The notes below the pieces were generated by a model, which had not been told where the DNA came from, searched no databases, and saw only the letters and a list, made by a program, of their open reading frames with translations. 64,000 nt of DNA, from contig CBDBIK010000006.1 of NCBI GenBank assembly GCA_965206145.1, positions 1 to 64,000 on the forward strand, given 5' to 3'. Source of the DNA: CBDBIK01 sp965206145 (GTDB lineage: Bacteria > Pseudomonadota > Alphaproteobacteria > TMED109). Of this stretch, positions 62,595 to 64,000 are shown piece after piece (position 1 is the stretch's first letter; every line of letters begins with the position of its first letter). The translations under genes were made by a program, and so were the position numbers.

Positions 62595-63715
62595 GCAGGG
62601 GCTCCTATTCGGATGTGCCGAGACGGCCATTCCGGCAACGACAGACGCCCCGTCAACAGCATGACGAGTATCGTTCCCACCGCCAGGATCACGACGTAGG
62701 AGAAGGGGATCATGGCGGGTTCGGTGGCATAGAGCCACGGTGCCACTGCGAACATTGCCTCAAGCGCAACGGCGACGATGATGGCGAAGAATACGGGACG
62801 CAAGGGGTGCGCCTGGCTGTCCCCCCTGAGCAGCAAGGGGGTCGCGCCCGCGAGTGCCATGAGGAGGACAAGGAGAGGAGCTTGGATCCTTCGGTGGGCC
62901 TCTGCTGCATAGCTCCAGCGAGTTGCCTCGGAGACGAATTCTGGCGGGTTGAGAAGCTCGTCGATGCTTCTCTCGGCAGGCGAGGGTGCACGAATACCGG
63001 CACTCTGGCCGATGGCACCGAGGTTGAGTTGGTAGCTACGGAAGGAAAGTGTACTGAGCCGATTGCTGCCACGATCGACCTCCTGGTGGTTGCCGTCGAA
63101 CATCTGGAAATGTGGCACACCGTCTTGGAACCAGACCCGCCCTCTCTCTGCGAGGATGCTCACCGAGTGGCTCGGGTCGCGCTCGTCGTGGAGCAGGATG
63201 CCGGTGAGGTTGCCGTCGGGGTCTCGCTCACGAACGAAAACCGTGAGGCCGTGCACAGGAGAAATGAACGTCGAATCGCGAAACAGGAAGGAGGCGTAGG
63301 AGTTGCGAATCTCAACGATTTTGTCGCGGTAGCGATGGTATCCGGCGGGACCGGCGTAGAGCTCGAGCGTCAGTGAAATGACGGCGACAACGACTGCGAA
63401 TGCGATTGCGGCTCCGGCGAGCTGGAGGGAGCTCCGGCCAACTGATTGCAGTGCCACGAGCTCGGAATCAATGCTCAGGCGCGCATAGGCAATGACGGTT
63501 GCGAGGAAAACGAGGAAGGGAAGGAAGAAAGCGAGGTAACGCGGTGCGTAGTAGATCAGGAGTTCAGCCAGCGTTGCTCCGGAAATTCCTTTGTCGAGTA
63601 CGAGGTCGACTAGGCGCAGCGAGGGAAGGATGGTGATGAGGCAGATGAATGTGAGCAGAACCAGCACATAAGGTCCGGCGAGCTGGCGGGCGATGTAAAG
63701 CGAAAGCCTGTCCAT
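62591..63715 (-). CDS. lptF: LPS export ABC transporter permease LptF
   Basis: The partner permease of LptG in the LptB2FG complex. It begins MDRLSLYIARQLAGPYVLVL, with LPFLVFLATVIAYARLSIDS and SELVALQSVGRSSLQLAG, a hallmark stretch of LptF contacting LptB. A periplasmic beta-jellyroll follows, then C-terminal membrane helices (QAPLLVLLMALAGATPLLLR). ATG 63715 gives 374 residues. It overlaps lptG by ATGA. Confidence 0.94.
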   Translation of the reverse strand: MDRLSLYIARQLAGPYVLVLLTFICLITILPSLRLVDLVLDKGISGATLAELLIYYAPRYLAFFLPFLVFLATVIAYARLSIDSELVALQSVGRSSLQLAGAAIAFAVVVAVISLTLELYAGPAGYHRYRDKIVEIRNSYASFLFRDSTFISPVHGLTVFVRERDPDGNLTGILLHDERDPSHSVSILAERGRVWFQDGVPHFQMFDGNHQEVDRGSNRLSTLSFRSYQLNLGAIGQSAGIRAPSPAERSIDELLNPPEFVSEATRWSYAAEAHRRIQAPLLVLLMALAGATPLLLRGDSQAHPLRPVFFAIIVAVALEAMFAVAPWLYATEPAMIPFSYVVILAVGTILVMLLTGRLSLPEWPSRHIRIGAPA

Positions 63716-63774
63716 CGATGGTCCGTAGGAAGGGGAGTGCCGGCGCGAGGGGGTCTGGCGACTCTCTTCGTCTC

Positions 63775-64000
63775 CTACCTTCGGAGAACGCCGGGCCAAT
63801 TATTGTTAGCCTGGTCGATGTTGCCCGAGATGTTCTGTTCCCATTGGGATTGCACGGATTGGCTGTAGTTCAAATACAACTTTCCATCGACGATTCGCCA
63901 TGCCTGGGGGTCGGTCGAGGCGGTGTAGCCCTGCGAGACAGCCCATGCGCAGTAGCCGCCGTAGCGGGGAGCGTAGGCCTCGGGATCGGCGGTAAACACT
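63775..64000 (-). CDS. YHS-domain protein, C-terminal part (runs off window)
   Basis: The minus-strand frame continues past base 64000, so only the last ~75 residues are seen: FTADPEAYAPRYGGYCAWAV, then SQGYTASTDPQAWRIVDGKL and YLNYSQSVQSQWEQNISGNI. This is the end of the YHS domain (Tyr-His-Ser, here its aromatic/Cys-Gly-rich C-terminal half) found in small, often exported proteins associated with metal handling. The true start lies outside the window. It is 59 bp upstream of lptF. Confidence 0.75.
   Translation of the reverse strand, partial: VFTADPEAYAPRYGGYCAWAVSQGYTASTDPQAWRIVDGKLYLNYSQSVQSQWEQNISGNIDQANNNWPGVLRR

Overview
The window looks like chromosomal DNA of an alphaproteobacterium, possibly a Rhodospirillales-like lineage; this is inferred from gene content and order, not from a marker gene. 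The pointers are the rpsF-rpsR-DUF2232-rplI block close to dnaB-alr, the lptF-lptG-lptD-surA-rsmA block beside gmk, the fabD-fabG-acpP-fabF-mltG run, purF-cvpA, a complete Kdo/lipid A set (a Gram-negative envelope), a two-gene 2-oxoacid:ferredoxin oxidoreductase, and moderately GC-rich DNA with many ATGA-type gene overlaps. No rRNA, tRNA or CRISPR array was found.

Layout. (1) 1-2737: an accessory, visibly less GC-rich segment with a decayed IS1595-type transposase, a frameshifted P63C-domain gene that begins 1 bp after it, a tiny lipoprotein gene, and two small minus-strand ORFs. (2) 2738-37295: a dense core-genome block. It covers tRNA editing (tadA), purine synthesis (purD, purF), DNA repair and replication (xseA, mutL, dnaB), LPS synthesis (lpxL-family, lpxK, waaA), KorAB, pmbA, folD, ubiE, a zinc-type CDF exporter, pgi, mlaFE, alr, a cyclopropane synthase, three ribosomal proteins, fatty acid synthesis and mltG. 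(3) 37296-53680: an accessory island of about 16 kb. It holds a FitAB-like toxin-antitoxin pair, two separated fragments of a type I restriction gene (hsdR), a truncated IS1595 transposase, a giant cadherin-like/Calx-beta surface protein with an outer-membrane barrel, a resolvase remnant, a ParD antitoxin with a truncated ParE, and small orphan ORFs. (4) 53681-64000: core genes again, with an MscS channel, an SDR, gmk, rsmA, surA, lptD, lptG, lptF and a partial YHS-domain gene.

How parts work together. The minus-strand run from korA down to the LpxL-family gene is tightly overlapped and probably one transcript joining an oxidoreductase to envelope biogenesis. lptF/lptG (inner-membrane LPS exporter), lptD (outer-membrane LPS translocon) and surA (the chaperone that folds LptD) serve one pathway. 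fabD-fabG-acpP-fabF form one fatty acid synthesis unit.

Most notable. The giant gene carries 19 Calx-beta repeats, 18 of them nearly identical, with a four-unit higher-order duplication. A single missing T near 48981 splits a would-be protein of about 3950 residues. A 101-bp element (R) occurs twice at about 95% identity and sits exactly where three different genes are broken (hsdR, an IS1595 transposase, parE). A second repeat of about 95 bp lies at each edge of the 2.7-37.3 kb core block and contains a hairpin with compensatory base changes, which suggests a conserved folded element. mutL seems to lack a canonical start codon at the expected place.
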